Below, piece after piece: positions 5,141 through 5,770 of a DNA stretch of 5,770 nucleotides (position 1 is the stretch's first letter; each line of letters opens with the position of its first letter). This DNA is from Euryarchaeota archaeon UBA226 (lineage in GTDB: Archaea > Thermoplasmatota > Poseidoniia > Poseidoniales > Poseidoniaceae), in contig DAWL01000023.1 of assembly GCA_002505935.1 (NCBI GenBank), positions 760 through 6,529 of the forward strand, written 5' to 3'. Position numbers and translations under genes: made by a program. The notes beneath the pieces are model-generated. The model searched no databases. It saw only the letters and a program-made list of their open reading frames with translations, and was not told the DNA's origin.

Positions 5141-5770
5141 ATGGCAAGCAAGAGTAAATCAAAGAGTACAGATAAGGTCGCTGAAGAAGCAGCCGATGAA
5201 GTGGCGGAAGAGGCGATACCGGTGACGGAAGAAGTTGAAGCAACTATCGAAGACCTACCAGGAGTTGGGCCCGCGACTGCAGAAAAGTTACGCGATGCGG
5301 GCTTCGAAGAATTGTTGGCAATCGCGGTAATGACCCCTTCAGCATTGGCTGAAGCAGCAGAACTGGGTGAAGCGGTAGCTGGCAAGATCATAATGTCAGC
5401 CAAGAAAATGGCAAACATAGGCGGATTCGTAAGCGGAGATGCACTACTGGAGAGGCGCAGAGAAGTGATGAAACTATCCAGTAAAGTACAGTCAATAGAC
5501 GACCTGCTCGGTGGAGGTTTCGAGACCCAGGCGCTGGTCGAAGTCTACGGAGAATTCGGCTCAGGCAAAACCCAAATTGGACATCAATTAGCGGTTAATT
5601 GCACCCTACCTATATCCGAAGGTGGATTGGATGGCGACGTATTCTACATCGATACGGAAGATACTTTCAGGCCTGAGAGAATTACTCAGATGGCTAGAGG
5701 ACATGGTTTAGATCCAGAGCAAGTTCTGAAGAGAATTCACGTAGCCCGAGCCTACAACTCTGCTCACCAG
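5141..5770 (+). CDS. radA: DNA repair and recombination protein RadA (C-terminus outside window)
   Basis: RadA is the archaeal RecA/Rad51 strand-exchange protein. It forms ATP-dependent filaments on single-stranded DNA for homologous repair. The 210 residues seen are open to the edge. An extra N-terminal tail rich in Lys, Ser, Glu and Ala occupies 1-34. The helix-hairpin-helix DNA-binding domain follows (L-P-G-V-G-P-A-T-A-E-K-L at 39-50, G-F-E-E-L near 54-58). The linker carries G-F-V-S-G at 95-99 at the polymerisation-motif position (F-x-x-G here rather than F-x-x-A, as in several other euryarchaeal RadAs). The ATPase core starts with L-L-G-G-G (122-126) and Walker A G-E-F-G-S-G-K-T (137-144), and continues with Y-I-D-T-E-D-T-F-R-P-E-R-I (169-181) and V-A-R-A-Y-N-S-A-H-Q at the edge. 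About 120-140 residues, including Walker B and the DNA-binding loops, should lie beyond the window. The start is set by a strong Shine-Dalgarno, 141 bases after the lipoprotein stop. Confidence 0.97.
   Translation, partial: MASKSKSKSTDKVAEEAADEVAEEAIPVTEEVEATIEDLPGVGPATAEKLRDAGFEELLAIAVMTPSALAEAAELGEAVAGKIIMSAKKMANIGGFVSGDALLERRREVMKLSSKVQSIDDLLGGGFETQALVEVYGEFGSGKTQIGHQLAVNCTLPISEGGLDGDVFYIDTEDTFRPERITQMARGHGLDPEQVLKRIHVARAYNSAHQ

Noticed and set aside
4844..5418. Minus-strand open frames across the end of the lipoprotein gene and the start of radA
   Set aside because: Serine/alanine-rich antisense shadows of two well-supported plus-strand genes.
1..5770. CRISPR array, transposon ends, integrase or toxin-antitoxin pair
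   Set aside because: No regularly spaced direct repeats, terminal inverted repeats with a transposase, or matching small gene pairs were found on either strand.

Overview
The window looks like a piece of an archaeal chromosome, most likely a planktonic euryarchaeon of the Thermoplasmatota (Marine Group II / Poseidoniales or a relative). The archaeal assignment rests on a RadA recombinase with N-terminal helix-hairpin-helix, an initiator tRNA-Met with the archaeal/eukaryal A1-U72 pair, a Fap7/AK6-type kinase, and a class of secreted beta-domain proteins and lipobox lipoproteins that I associate with this group. The order-level placement is inference from style and gene content, not from a search.

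Layout. Left third (1-1547, minus): a secreted, asparagine- and threonine-rich protein with four fibronectin-III-like modules, whose C-terminus lies beyond the window. Its upstream region (1590-1728) holds an inverted repeat around a TATA-like element and two back-to-back hairpins. Centre-left (1729-3022, minus): a probable two-gene operon, the Fap7/AK6-like kinase first and a CDP-alcohol phosphatidyltransferase (probably archaetidylinositol-phosphate synthase type) 25 bases behind it. Centre (3156-3968, plus): a highly helical protein of unknown function, transcribed away from the kinase. Its stop lies 7 bases from the 3' end of an initiator tRNA-Met gene on the opposite strand (3976-4050). 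Right third (plus): a PKD-type lipoprotein (4173-5000), then radA (5141 to the edge), which has the clearest archaeal promoter and ribosome binding site in the window.

How the genes relate. Two themes recur: translation and ribosome assembly (Fap7-like kinase, initiator tRNA) and the cell envelope (lipid head-group synthesis, Fn3 surface protein, PKD lipoprotein). RadA adds recombinational repair. Both edge genes are incomplete only because the window stops. I find no mobile element, CRISPR array, toxin-antitoxin pair or phage gene, and nothing that amounts to a new defence or catalytic system. The items most worth a second look are the unrecognised helical protein, the possible regulatory repeats before the two envelope genes, and a pre-tRNA leader that can pair with the mature 5' end of the initiator tRNA.
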